From contig CANXME010001453.1 in NCBI GenBank assembly GCA_948144175.1, forward strand, positions 1,054,001-1,118,000: a stretch of DNA of 64,000 nt, given 5' to 3'. The translations under genes and the position numbers were made by a program. The number at the start of each line of letters is the position of its first letter. The stretch's first letter is position 1. This document shows positions 52,717-63,215 of this stretch, piece by piece. This DNA comes from Closterium sp. NIES-65. Lineage: Eukaryota; Streptophyta; Zygnematophyceae; Desmidiales; Closteriaceae. The notes below the pieces were generated by a model. The model was not told where the DNA came from. It was given only the letters and a program-made list of their open reading frames with translations, and made no database searches.

Positions 52717-53931
52717 TCAATTCAGCTGCGGTTGCGACTTGAGAAAGCAAAGCGAGCAATGGTCCGTGCAAATAACACTATCTGCCGCCTCTATGTAGCA
52801 CCTCCACACCTTATATGCATGGATAATCGCGAGCGCCTCCTTGTTGTGAATCGGATAGTTCAGCTCCGCTCCCCTAAGCTTACGCGACTCGTACGCGATC
52901 GGCTGCAACCCACGTCCCTGGTCCTGAAGAAGCACTGCTCCTATGGCCCGATCTGAAGCGTCAGTCACTACAACGTATGGGCAACAGGGATCTGGGTACG
53001 ATAGTGTCGGTGAAGACATGAGCGACTGCTTCATCTACTCGAACGTCTGCTGCTGCGCTGGACCCCAATCAAAATCTACGCCCTTCCGAAGTAGGTCGGT
53101 GAGTGAACTAGCGATTGATGCGTAACCCTGAACGAAACGACGATAGTAATTGGCGAATCCGAGAAAGCTCTGCAACTCCTTTACTGAGGTCGGTGCTACC
53201 CAATCCTGTACTGCTGCGATCTTTTTCGGGTCGGTCCTAATGCCACTAGCGAATACGACGTGTCCTAGGAACTCGACCTCAAGGAGAAAGAATTCGCACT
53301 TCGACTGCTTAGCGTACAGCTGCATCCTCCGTAAAACCTTGAAGACCTTCTGCAAGTGCTGCACGTGCTCCTCTTTCGTCTTAGAGAATACGAGAATGTC
53401 GTCTAGGTAAACTACAACGAACGAACCTATGAACTCGGAGAGGACGGTGTTCATGAGCGTTTGAAACGTCGCTGTGGCGTTGGTCAATCCAAACGGTAGA
53501 ACCCTAAACTCGTACAACCCCTACTTCATACGAAACGCCGTCTTGTGCCGGTCCTCTAGAACTACGCGAATCTGGTGGTAATCCGAACGAAGATGGATCT
53601 CGGAGAAAACTCTAGCGCCTTGCATTGCATCTAGGAGATCCTCTACTCTCTACACCGGAAACCTATTCTTGACGGTGGCGGCGTTCAGTGCGCGGTGATC
53701 TATGCACATCCGTAACCCTCCGTCTTTCTTGGGTGCAAAAACGATTGGTGCTGCCCAAGGCGATCTAGATGTCTGAATGAAACCCTTCGCGAGAAAGTGC
53801 CTAACCTGCTGCGTCATCCCTTCCGTCTCTGCCGGACTCAACCTCCACTGCGACTTCGCTACTGGTCTGCTTCCCGGCTCCAACTCTATCCGATGGTCTA
53901 CTGCTCGGCTGGGAGGCAACCCTAGGGGCAA
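52717..53931 (-). other. Gypsy reverse transcriptase and RNase H of element J
   Basis: RT blocks: HRIELEPGSRPVAKSQWRLSP, SPWAAPIVFAPKKDGGLRMC, FRVLPFGLTNATATFQTLMN, YLDDILVFSKTKEEHVQHL, FLGFANYYRRFVQGY. RNase H blocks: TDASDRAIGAVLLQDQG, LNYPIHNKEALAIIHAYKVWR, TDHCSLCFLKSQ. This is the standard Ty3/Gypsy order, unlike the Copia order elsewhere in the window. Confidence 0.9.
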
Positions 53932-53932
53932 C

Positions 53933-54058
53933 TGTCAAACTCATATGCTATAGTCTGTGTAGGCTTTAGTGGGGTAGACAATATGGGGTACAACACTTCT
54001 AGGTTTTCCTACTTGTACCCACCTGCTTGCTAGTTCATTCATTCCTCATTTCTTCACA
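53933..54058 (+). repeat. 5' LTR of element I (126 bp)
   Basis: TGTCAAACTCATATG...TTCTTCACA, followed directly by the primer site. Confidence 0.95.
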
Positions 54059-54199
54059 TGGTATAGAGCAGGTTCCCTAGTGGGAACGCTTCCTTGGGCC
54101 CACCACTGAAACTTTTTTTTCTGACCGGAGCGACAGTCGGTCCTGCCCGAGGCGCGCCTTGTGGGCTGCCCTTCTGACAACCTCTCTTAGAGGCCCCTC

Positions 54200-55015
54200 T
54201 CACGGCCCCTCGCGCCACCCTCAGCGGCCGCGTTGCAGCCCCTAGCGGCCCCGTAGCCGCCCTTCCAGGCCCCTTGCGGCCCCTAGCGGCCCCGTTGCCG
54301 CCCCTACGCGGCCCCGTTGCCGCCCCTAGCGGCCCTGTCGCCGCCCCTAGCGGCCTCGTTGCCGCCTCCCTCCCTACGCGGCCCCGTTACCGCCCCTACG
54401 CGGCCCCGTCGCCGCCCCTAGCGGCCCCGTCACCGCCCCTACGCGGCCCCGTCGCCGCCCCTAGCGGCCCCGTCGGCCCCATCGCCGCCCCTACGCGGCC
54501 CCGTCGCCGCCCCTAGCGGCCCCGTAGCCACTCCCCTCCGTACGCGGCCCCGTAGCCGCCCCTACGCGGCCCCGTTGCCGCCCCTAGCGGCCCCGTCGCC
54601 GCTGACCTCCCTACGCGGCCCCGTTGCCGCCCCTACGCGGCCCCGTCGCTGCCCCTACGCGGCCCCGTCACCGTCCCTAGCGGCCCCGTAGCCGCTGACC
54701 TCCCTACGCGGCCCCGTCGCCGCCCCTACGCCGCCCCGTCGCCGCCCCTACGCGGCCGCGTCGCTGCCCCTAGCGGCCCCGTCGCCTCTGACCTCCCTAT
54801 GCGGCCCCGTCGCCGCCCCTACGCGGCCCCGTCGCCGCCTCTACTGGCCCCGTCGCCGCTCCCCTCCCTACGCGGCCCTGTCGCCCCCCCTACGCGGCCT
54901 CGTAGCCGCCCCTACGCGGCCCCGTCGCCGCCCCTAGCGGCCCCGTCGCCGCTCCCCTCCCTACACGGCCCCATCGCTGCCCCTAGCGGCCCCGTTGCCG
55001 CCCCTAGCGGGCAGC
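54200..55015 (+). repeat. GC-rich leader minisatellite of element I
   Basis: Units built from CGCCCCTAGCGGCCCCGT and CGCCCCTACGCGGCCCCGT, in irregular order with periods of about 17-20 bp, more than 35 copies. Confidence 0.85.
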
Positions 55016-55059
55016 CGTGCCGCCGAGCCACCCAGCACCTGAGCCGCCGAGTCGCCCAG

Positions 55060-55630
55060 CAGCCGAGCCGCCCCTGGAGCAGCCACCACTGCAGCAGCCG
55101 CCCCTGGAGCAGCCGCCACTAAAGCAGCCGCCCCTGGAGCAGCCGCCGCTGCAGCAGCCGCCCCTGAAGCAGCCGCCATTGCAGCAGCCGCCCGTGGAGG
55201 AGCCGCCACTGCAGCAGCCGCCCTTGGAGCAGCCGCCACTGCAGCGGCCGCCCCTGGAGCAGCCGCCGCTGCAGCAGACGCCCCTGGAGCAGTCGCCACT
55301 GCAGCAGCCGCCCTTGGAGCAGCTGCCACTGCAGCAGCCGCCCCTTGAGCAGCCGCGACTACAGCAGCCGCCCCTGGAGCAGCCGCCACTGCAGCAGCCG
55401 CCCCTGGAGCAGCCGCCACTGCAGCAGCCGCCCTTGGAGCAGCTGCCACTGCAGCAGCCGCCCCTGGAGCAGCCGCCACTACAGCAGCCGCCCCTGGAGC
55501 AGCCGCCACTGCAGCAGCCGCCCCTGGAGCAGCCACCACTGCAGCAGCCGCCCCTTGAGTAGCCGCCACTGCAGCAGCCGCCCCTAGAGCAGCCGCCATT
55601 GCAGCAGCCGCCCCTGGAGCAGCCACCCTT
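55060..55630 (+). repeat. 30-bp tandem repeat of element I leader, about 19 copies
   Basis: The unit is CCGCCCCTGGAGCAGCCGCC + ACTGCAGCAG. Because 30 is a multiple of three, the array is open on both strands: P-L-E-Q-P-P-L-Q-Q-P on plus and an A/G/V repeat on minus. Copies differ at scattered positions. Confidence 0.9.
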
Positions 55631-55796
55631 GCAGCTGCCGCGGAGCTCTCGCTCTACAGTGGTAGCAGCATCGCCGTTGCCGCCGTCGTACGCCTGCCCT
55701 TCTCGCCACTGGTGAGTGCTGCCCTGCCCGTACTGCTGCTACTGCTGCTCTTACTACTGCTGCTCTTTCTACTGCTAGTAGTGCTCCTAGCGTGGC

Positions 55797-56145
55797 CAAA
55801 TGCAACTCTAGCGTCGCACGCGTGAGTCCTTCACCCCGCAACAGCTTCATGAGTAGTACACTAGTTGGGGTTGTCGGGGTGGCCGTAGTGGGAGTCGTCC
55901 TGGAGTGAGTAGTTCCGCAGCTGCTTGTAGTGGCAGGATGCAGCTCCAGCGTCGCCCGCGTGAGTCCCTCACCCCTTAACAGCTTCGTGAGTGGCACACC
56001 AGTTGGGGTTGTCGGGGTGGCAGTAGTAGGAGTCGTCCTGGAGTGGGTAGTTTGGGAGTTTCTTGTAGTGGCCCGGTGCAGCAGCAACGTTGTCCGCGCG
56101 AGACTCTTTCACCCTAGCAGCTTCGTGAGTGGTACGTTCAGAGTG
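55797..56145 (+). repeat. Three tandem QLREWY-type modules of element I
   Basis: Each module of about 138 bp begins with a MQLQR-RPRES-type phrase, holds a TPQQLREWY-like motif and then GWGCRGG-like sequence. Starts are near 55799, 55938 and 56077. T3 and T2 carry two such modules each. Confidence 0.8.
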
Positions 56146-56153
56146 GAGGGTCG

Positions 56154-57167
56154 TTGAGTACTGCTTGCTGCCCGTACGTTATTAGCACGGGTGTCCGGAC
56201 TGGTCAGACTTGCGGGACGCGTGGTCACACAAAGTCCCGCTGCTTCGCCCGTCAGAGCGACACTTGGCGTACAGGGTTTGGAGACGACGCTGAGCTCCCC
56301 GACTGGGTGGAGCTGCTTAGGCAGAGGGTAGATATCTTTGCTCTTGACTATGATGCTATTTTCACTACAATATATGCATTGTCTACTAGTGCCGAGGGAG
56401 TCTGTCACCTGTGTGTGCCGCCTGACCCCGGTATCCAGTCTGCTGCTCTAGGTGCTGGTGAGGCTGCTGCTCTTGGTGCTAGTGCGTCTGCTGCCCCAGG
56501 TGCTGGTGAGTCTGCTCTCTCACGTACCACGTCGGCTCAGGCCTTACACACCTTCACCCTTGACTCGGGTGCTTCCCGCTCCTTCTTTCGAGACCGCACC
56601 ACGCTTACGCCGCTTAGTCGGCCGGTTGCGGTCTCCCTGGCGGACCCCTCTGGGGGTCGTGTCCTTGCTAGTTTCTTCACTGTCTTACCGTGCCCGGCAA
56701 CCCCTTGTGGCACCCTCTCAGATCTCTTCCTCCCCTTATTCTCTACAAACTTGGTTAGTGGAGCTGATCTACAGCATAGGGAGGTTGACCACTTCACTCC
56801 TGCGAATCAGCGGGTGACCCACTGCACGTGTGCTCGGACAGGCCGACACTTGGCCACGTTCACCCGTCGGCCGGGGTCGAGCCTGTACACTCTTACTACT
56901 GAGTCTCCTTCGACTGCTGAGTCTGGTCAAGTAGCTGCAACGAGTCAGGTGTTTGCTGCAGCGTCCAGGTCTAGTCCTGAGTCTGCTCCCTGCTCGTGTC
57001 GTCTCCAGTCCAACCAGACTCTCCTTTGGCACCACCGCCTTGGTCACCCCTCACTGCCTTGTCTCCGAGGCATGGCCTCCCGTGTCCTTATCTCTGGTCT
57101 TCCCCGGTCTCTCCCTCCTCTACCTCTAGAGCCTGCCCCTACCTGTGTCCCCTGCGTAGAGGGGTGA
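56154..57167 (+). CDS. Knuckle, protease and pre-integrase segment of element I
   Basis: A 337-residue open stretch. The knuckle CPYVISTG ... QTCGTRGHTKSRCF is near residue 7 (C-x13-C-x4-H-x4-C). The conserved HLCVPPDPGI is near residue 82. The aspartic protease block FTLDSGASRSFFRD is near residue 131, and FSTNLVSGADLQ near residue 197. The pre-integrase zinc site is WHHRLGHPS near residue 299 with CVPCVEG at the end. It cleaves the polyprotein; the pre-integrase helps bind cDNA ends. Integrase follows downstream. It is part of a fossil element; this is the longest uninterrupted reading in element I. Confidence 0.9.
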   Translation: MSTACCPYVISTGVRTGQTCGTRGHTKSRCFARQSDTWRTGFGDDAELPDWVELLRQRVDIFALDYDAIFTTIYALSTSAEGVCHLCVPPDPGIQSAALGAGEAAALGASASAAPGAGESALSRTTSAQALHTFTLDSGASRSFFRDRTTLTPLSRPVAVSLADPSGGRVLASFFTVLPCPATPCGTLSDLFLPLFSTNLVSGADLQHREVDHFTPANQRVTHCTCARTGRHLATFTRRPGSSLYTLTTESPSTAESGQVAATSQVFAAASRSSPESAPCSCRLQSNQTLLWHHRLGHPSLPCLRGMASRVLISGLPRSLPPLPLEPAPTCVPCVEG

Positions 57168-57199
57168 CAACGCGCCGCCCCTCACTCCTCCAAGTTTCC

Positions 57200-57900
57200 T
57201 CCGACAGAGGCTCCGTTGCAGACTCTTCACATGGACACGTGGGGCCCCGCCCACGTGCGTGGACAGGGGCACGAGTGTTACTTCATGTTGGTGGTTGACG
57301 ACTACTCGCGTTACACCACGGTTTTCCTTGCGCAGCAAGGGCGACGTCACTGAGGTGTTGATCGACTCGATCCGCGCAGCTCGTCTCCAGCTCAGAGAGA
57401 GTTTCGGCTCCAACTATCCTGTTCTGCGTCTGCACTTTGACAGAGGCGGGGAGTTTTTGTGTGCCAGTCTGGGAGCCTTCTGTCGTGCACAGAGCATCCG
57501 CCAGACCTTCACGCTTTCGGCCTCTCCACAGAAACATGGGATTGCTGAGCGCCGCATTGGCATGGTCATCGACGTCGCTCGTACGTTCATGATCCATGCG
57601 GCTGCCCCCCATTTTCTGTGGCCGTTTGCGGTTCGGTACGCGGCGCATAAGCTCAACCTTCAGCCCCGGGTCTCCTTGCCAAAGACCTCCTCCACCTTGC
57701 GGTGGACGGCGAAGGTTGGCGATGCGTCTGCGTTTCGGGACTGAGGATCTGGGGCGTTTGTCCGCGACTTGTGTGCGGACAAGCAGTCCCCCCGTGTTGT
57801 TCCCTGCGTCTTCCTTGGCTTCCCCTTTGACGCGCCTGGTTGGTAGTTTTACGACCCCACCTCGCGCCGTGTTCTGTCCTCCCAGGACGTCACTTTTGAC
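57200..57900 (+). other. Integrase region of element I
   Basis: Blocks: MDTWGPAHVRGQGHECYF, VVDDYSRYT, LRLHFDRGGEFL, SASPQKHGIAERRIGM and AAPHFLWPFAVRYAAHKLNL, with the D-D-E residues in the expected order. Fossil part. Confidence 0.88.
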
Positions 57901-58059
57901 GAGTCGGTGCCTTACTACCGTCTCTTCCCCTACCGCGCTGCGCCCCTTCCCCGGCCGCCACTCTTTCTTGCACCAGGTCCTCGCCCGGTAGACTCTCTCC
58001 CCCCCCAGGGTCCTGCCCCGTCAGGTGTGTCCCAGGTAGACGCAGTCGAGCCTGTCGAG

Positions 58060-58318
58060 GTAGCTGTTGACTCTGCTGCTGCTAGAGGTGCTGAGCATGC
58101 GGGTGCCGAGTCTAGGGGTGCTGAGCCTGGGGGTGCTGAGACTGGGGGTGCTGAGTCTGGGGGTGCTGAGTCTGGCGATGCTGAGCGTGGGAGTGCGGAG
58201 CCTAGGGGTTCGGAGCCAGCGGGCGCTGGGTCTGCTCGTGTGGCCGCTGGCGGTGCTTCGTCGAGGCGGGAGCCACTCTCTCCACAGGAGCTGCGCGAGT
58301 GGTTTGCCCGGCGCTAGA
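58060..58318 (+). repeat. GGAEP linker and QLREWF motif of element I
   Basis: 15-bp units GCTGAGCCTGGGGGT and variants give GGAEP/GGAES repeats, ending in SSRREPLSPQELREWFARR at about 58258-58316. Confidence 0.85.
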
Positions 58319-58959
58319 GCCGTGCTGCTGTAGCTGGAGGTACTACTGTTCCTACTAGTCCCGGAGGTGCTCGTACTAACGGTGCTGGAGCAACTGGGCC
58401 TGGGGGTGAAGCTGGGGCTTCTGGAGTTGGTCCTGCTGGAGCTGCCGGTCCTGCTGGAGTTGGTGCTGCTGGAGCAGGAGCTGCTGGGGGTGTTGGCGCT
58501 GGTGGTTCTGCTGGCGCTGGTGCGTCTGAGGGTGCTGGAGTTGGCGCTCTTGGAGGTGGAGGTACTGCTGGCGCGGGTGCTGTCGCTGGGGGTCCTTGTG
58601 CTGTCCCTGCTGGTTGTGGAGGCGCTGAGCGGCCGCGCCCGTACTTCGTTCCGCTCCTTGGCAGGTTCTTGGTCTCCCGCCTTCTACTGGTCCTGCTCCT
58701 CCCTTACAGTGTCCACAGCCTGTCTAGTCGCAGTCACATTTACAGCCCGCCTCCCCTCCACCTGCTCCTTCTCCTCCTTCTTTGCTCGTTGTCGTCTAGA
58801 CTACGCCACTAGTCTTGTTGCTGAGTCCGAGTCTGTCTGTGATCCGTCCGTCGGGGGTGGGTGTGCTCTTAGTACGGACGTCCTTGAGGACAGGGAGGAG
58901 AATTTCTAGTGTTTTGGTGCTGCTTTGCCTCATCTCGTGTCCTCGCTGATTGCCCTTCA

Positions 58960-60562
58960 GGAAGACCCGGATGCACCAGACATCCCGACTCCTCGATCGT
59001 ACACTGAGGTGATCGAGGGTCCCTACTCCTCTCAGTGGCAGTCAGCCATGGACGCAGAGATGGCTTCTTGGAAGTCCACAGGCACCTACATTGACGAGGT
59101 TCCCCCATTTGGGGCGAACATCGTTAGTGGCATGTGGATTTTCAGGGTGAAGCGGCCGCCAGGTTCTCCGCCTGTCTTCGAGACGCGTTACGTGGCTCGA
59201 GGCTTCAGTGACTGGCAGGGAGTTGACTACTTTCAGACCTTCTCTCCCACCCCGAAGATGACCACTCTTTGGGTGCTGCTGCACATAGCCGCTCATCGCG
59301 ACTACGAGCTTCACTCTCTTCACTTCAGCACTGCTTACCTACAGAGCAGCCTGCACAAGGAGATCAGGTTGCGCCGCCCTCTTGGCTTCTTTGGGTCGTT
59401 TCCTCCTGGTACCCAGTGGAGTCTCCGACGGCCACTCTACGGTCTCCGCCAGGCGCCCCGTGAGTGACACGAGACACTGAGGACTACACTTGCGGCTCTT
59501 GGGTTTGCTCCTTCTACTACTGACCCTTCGCTGTTTCTACGCACCGACACATCTTTGCTACCGTTCTACATCCTCGTGTACGTCGACGACTTGGTTTTTG
59601 CTACTGCTGACACTGCTGGACTCGCCCATGTGAAGTTCGAGTTGTAGAACAGACACATGTGCACAGACCTGGGTGAACTGCGCAGCTACTTTGGCTTGCA
59701 GATCACCCGGGACAGAGCACAGCGCACCACTACCCTAACTCAGTCACATATGGTGCAGCAAGTCCTTCATCGCTTCGACTTCACTTACTCCTCGCCTCAG
59801 GCCTCTTCTCTGTCTTCTCGTCACTCGCTCTCAGTTCTGCCTTCGGATGAGTCCGTAGAGCCGAGTGGCCCATACCCAGACCTTGTTGGCTGCCTCATAT
59901 ACCTGATGACCTGCACACGACCTGACTTTGCATACCCTCTTAGCATCTTGGCATGCTATGTTGCTCCTGGGATACACCGACTAGAGCACTTGGCTGCAGC
60001 GAAGAGGGTGTTGCGCTACTTGTGCAGTACGTCGACCATGTGGCTAGTGCTTGGAGGGCGACGTCGAATGGTCCTCACAGATTACGCAGACGCTTCTTGG
60101 GCTGACGACTAGGCTACGCAGCGGTCGTCACAGGGTTACACCTTCAGTCTTGGTTCCGGCTCTGTTTCGTGGCGGTCTACCCGCTCTTCTTCTGTTCTCG
60201 GCTCCAGCTGTGAGGCTGAGATCTACACGGGGGCCATGGCTGCAAAGGAGCTATGCTGGCTCACCTACCTGCTATCTGACCTAGGAGAGACGCCTCGCTC
60301 TTCTCCAGTTCTGTACGTAGACAACAAGGCCATGCTGGCCTTGTGTTGGGAGCACAGACTGGAGCAAAGAACGAAGCACATTGCTCTTCGCTACTTCCTT
60401 GCTCGTGAGCTGCAGCAGCGTGGTCAGCTGCGTCTTGGTTACATGGCCTGTGAGGCCAACACTGCTGATATCTTTACCAAGGCACTTCCGCGTGTTGATC
60501 ATCAGCGTTTCTGTAAGATGCTAAGTCTTGTGCCTACCTGGCCTCACTTGCTCACTTCTTGA
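58960..60562 (+). other. RT and RNase H regions of element I
   Basis: RT: YSSQWQSAMDAEMASWKST, MWIFRVKRPPGSPPVF, VDYFQTFSPTPKMTT, LYGLRQAPRE, then VYVDDLVFATADTAG near 59580. RNase H: TCTRPDFAYPLSILACY near 59910, ADASWADD near 60085, SSCEAEIYTGAMAAKEL near 60205, YVDNKAMLALCWEHRLEQRTK near 60315 and TADIFTKALP near 60465. Close to C and E. Confidence 0.9.
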
Positions 60563-60759
60563 ATTTGCTTGTACTGTAATCTTTCTATACCTGCACTTGC
60601 TTGTTTATCTTTATATATGATCTTGCATGTGAACTGGCCTTTTAACCTTGCTCTTGTGCTCGGATTGTGTGGTGACGTTGTGATCCTTCCTGAGCTTGCT
60701 TTGCTTTGCTTGACTGGTCTTGTGACCTCTTGTTCTCCTCCACTTTGCCTATGGGGGTG

Positions 60760-60885
60760 TGTCAAAGTCATATGCTATAGTCTGTATAGGCTGTAGTGGG
60801 GTAGATAATATGGGGTACAACACTTCTAGGTTTTCCTACTTGTACTCACCTGCTTGCTATTTCATTCATTCCTGATTTCTTCACA
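60760..60885 (+). repeat. 3' LTR of element I (126 bp)
   Basis: It follows CTATGGGGGTG and is followed by target duplication GCAAC. Confidence 0.95.
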
Positions 60886-60889
60886 GCAA

Positions 60890-62600
60890 CTTGTCAGGGA
60901 AGACATCTCTGAACCCTGCTAACAGTGCACTCACCTTAGCAGGAAGAGTCGCCTTTTTACCAACTGCTGCACTCCCTCTTTTCCCCTCCTTAGGTTCCAC
61001 CTCCTTAAGGAAAACCGCAAAGATCCGTGCCGCACGCTTCACCAGTTGCCGCGCATGAACAGCATTGATGATAGCTGTGGATGATGTCGCCCCATCACTC
61101 CACTGTGGCAGCTCCCGGAACTCCCCGTCTACCTTGACACTGCAGCTTCCCTGAGCCCAATCGAACTGAGTACTAACCGTCTGTAGCCAATCCCTTCCGA
61201 AGATGAAGTCATAACCGTCTAGCGTCGCAGAGTCGGAGTCACGCCTTACCGTTATTGGTCCTAGCATTGCGCGCAACTTGCGGATGATTGGTCCTATGTG
61301 GAAAGGCGTCCCATTTACCATGCGTGCATCTTGAAGTTGACTGCGGAATTTGCTACGGGATGGAGGCGGTTGACTAACGATGAAGACATGAACGACTAGC
61401 TCCGGTATTTACGAGTATCTTAATAGGAACTCCGCGAAGCTTCTTTAGAAGCACGACTGGTCGGTCAACATTGTCTCCGTAGAGGACTGCTGCAAAGCAG
61501 TCTCCTCTACGTTGGTAGATGTGGCGGGTACGGGAACCTCCACACCAGCTAGCGACCCGCTATCTACTCGCGAATTCCGTTTCTCTGCTGCTGCTTCTTG
61601 GACTCTAGGCAGTCCCGCTTCATGTGTCCCGGCTTTTTGCAGTAGTGAGAGTTCCCCCTAAAACCCGTTTGTTGCGGGCCGTCACTGTTAACTGCACCGA
61701 TCTCCATGGGCGACGGTCCGTCCCTCGATCGAGCGTCGTTGATCACTCTGTTGTATCCCCTATCGCGATTGTCACGACCTTGTCGACTTCGTGCTACGTG
61801 GACACGTTCTGCTGCTGCGACAACTGACTCGAAGGTGGACAACCCATGAATCGCTATAACTTCCGCTATGTCCGGCTTCATCCCCTCGAGGTAGCAATCG
61901 CTCATCTCTGCTTTCTTGACATTGTCTATCTCGTTGCAGATGCTCAAAAACCGTCGTGTGTACACCTGGACGTTTCCTATCTTTCGGAAATGGCGCAGAC
62001 GCTTCCTAGCAGCTTCGAAGGCGTTGACCATGTCGAACCTACTTTTCAGCGCCGCTTCAAATCCTTCCCATGTGGTTGGAACCGTGGTAACACCCAAAGC
62101 TAAACTCCCTAAGCTCAAAGTTGCAGCTGCATCCCCCACGCCCTATTGATGCCCGTCTGTCTGAGCCCTTCTTACAGCAGTCTTGCGTGAGTTGGCGTCA
62201 GCACTCCACGCCCGGGCCCCTAGTTAGTGTAACGGAGTACTCGATCCGCTGCTGCGCGTCCGCCTCTTGCACACCGCTCGTGGCGAAGTAGTTGTTGAGC
62301 ATGATCCACGTCTGCACGATTGCGTCGCGTTGGCTTGGGTCGAACGGTTTGGGCTTCTGCGGCTTGAGCACGCTTCGACGTTCCGGCAGCGCTTCCGCGC
62401 CAGTCGACGCGTTGGGTGCAGGAGATGGTGCGGCATGGCCAGAAATTGACGCGAATTCACGAAGCTGTTGCATTTCAGCCCGTACCTGACGATTTTCCAA
62501 CGTCAACTGTTCGAGTTGGCGCATGCGTTGAGCAAGCGTGTTTGCAAGTCGGCACCGTGGGACGATGACGTCGTAGTCTCGTCGTTGACGGTCGCTCGTT
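60890..62600 (-). other. Gag and protease regions of Gypsy element J
   Basis: Gag: an N-terminal coiled segment (QRMRQLEQLTLENRQVRAEM, about 62460-62520), the core WEGFEAALKSRFDMVN (about 62020), and knuckle YCKKPGHMKRDC (about 61615). Protease: FIFGRDWLQTVSTQFDW at about 61180. The two are separated by about 240 bp without a recognised block. Confidence 0.85.
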
Positions 62601-62635
62601 GGAAGTCGCTCCCCACGAAGGCTCCTGATACCAAG

Positions 62636-62971
62636 TGTTAGGCCCCTTGGCCTAAATCCGCTAAAGAATAGCGGGGTCGACTTAGTCGAGGATGAAAACG
62701 CGGCGGAAGACTTTGGCGAAAGAACTATAGGCGAAAGAGGCGAATAAGTTACTGAGTAATTGAAGTTTTGAATGAGAATTGATTGATATTGGTGGATACA
62801 AGCAAGGATGATATAGCATGAAAGTTCGAATGTCGGAAAGTACTTCGTAGGACTAGAAAGTAGAAGCAAGATAAGTAGAGTGCCACATGGCACTAGAAAA
62901 TCCAAGAAGATAAAGGATAAGGATGGGGTTGGGAGTTACTGTGCAAAGTGAACAGTAAAACCCCTGTAACA
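62636..62971 (-). repeat. 5' LTR of Gypsy element J (336 bp)
   Basis: TGTTACAGGGG...GGGGCCTAACA on the minus strand. The primer site TGGTATCAGGAGCC starts two bases further on. The likely target base run on the right is GTTAT (62972-62976), but no partner is present. Confidence 0.8.
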
Positions 62972-63215
62972 GTTATGTTTTCCGCTAATTTCCGCAAACC
63001 AACGGCCTTAGTTGTGCGGCGCGAAGCTGCGAGTATAAGGGGCACGCCACTGTGGTTCTTCAGCACCCCCAAAGTGTCTTTTATTTTGTTCAAAGCTTGT
63101 GTCTTACGTTGTTTCAGTGACCGTTTTCGTGATATTCCAAGTCCATGTGCTCTATCAGCTTAGGAACTAGAAGAACGTAATATTGTGGCAGCGTTGTCGT
63201 TTCGACGTTTCAGTT
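62972..63215 (+). promoter_or_regulatory. Putative promoter and 5' untranslated region of the host gene
   Basis: A TATAAGG box at 63034-63040 lies about 175 bp before the ATG at 63216. The sequence is less GC-rich than the coding exon. The Gypsy LTR ends only 245 bp before the ATG, so it may supply or disturb upstream regulation. No other motif is strong. Confidence 0.35.

Larger units (their letters stand above)
53933..60885 (+). mobile_element. Full-length short-LTR Copia element I, TSD GCAAC
   Basis: The LTRs are 53933-54058 and 60760-60885 (126 bp each), about 7 differences (5.6%), so older than C and E. The target duplication is GCAAC (53928-53932, 60886-60890). Inside: primer site TGGTATAGAGCAGG (54059); stem-loop (54072-54087); a long GC-rich leader (about 54120-55690); three tandem QLREWY-type modules (about 55797-56145, period about 138 bp); knuckle and protease (56154-57000); pre-integrase and integrase (about 57000-57900); GGAEP linker with QLREWF motif (about 58060-58318); RT (about 58960-59650); RNase H (about 59890-60562); 3' motif and polypurine tract. 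No MATPS-type gag domain is recognised. It is broken, with several breaks. Confidence 0.93.
52710..62971 (-). mobile_element. Gypsy element J, split by Copia element I
   Basis: On the minus strand: 5' LTR 62636-62971, two-base spacer, primer site TGGTATCAGGAGCC (62633 leftward), gag (about 61560-62600), protease (about 60890-61330), RT (about 53035-53931, with LPFGLTNA and the catalytic VVVYLDDILVFS) and RNase H (VVVTDASDRAIGAVLLQD; 52717-53034). Integrase and the 3' LTR are not present. Element I sits between protease and RT. The gag core GFEAALKSRFDMVNAFEAARKRL and knuckle YCKKPGHMKRDC are Gypsy-like. It is broken, with several breaks; RT and RNase H are well preserved. Confidence 0.88.

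Noticed and set aside
54961-55626. 221-residue alanine-rich protein on the minus strand
   Set aside because: It is the reverse reading of the 30-bp array and opposite to the element's direction.
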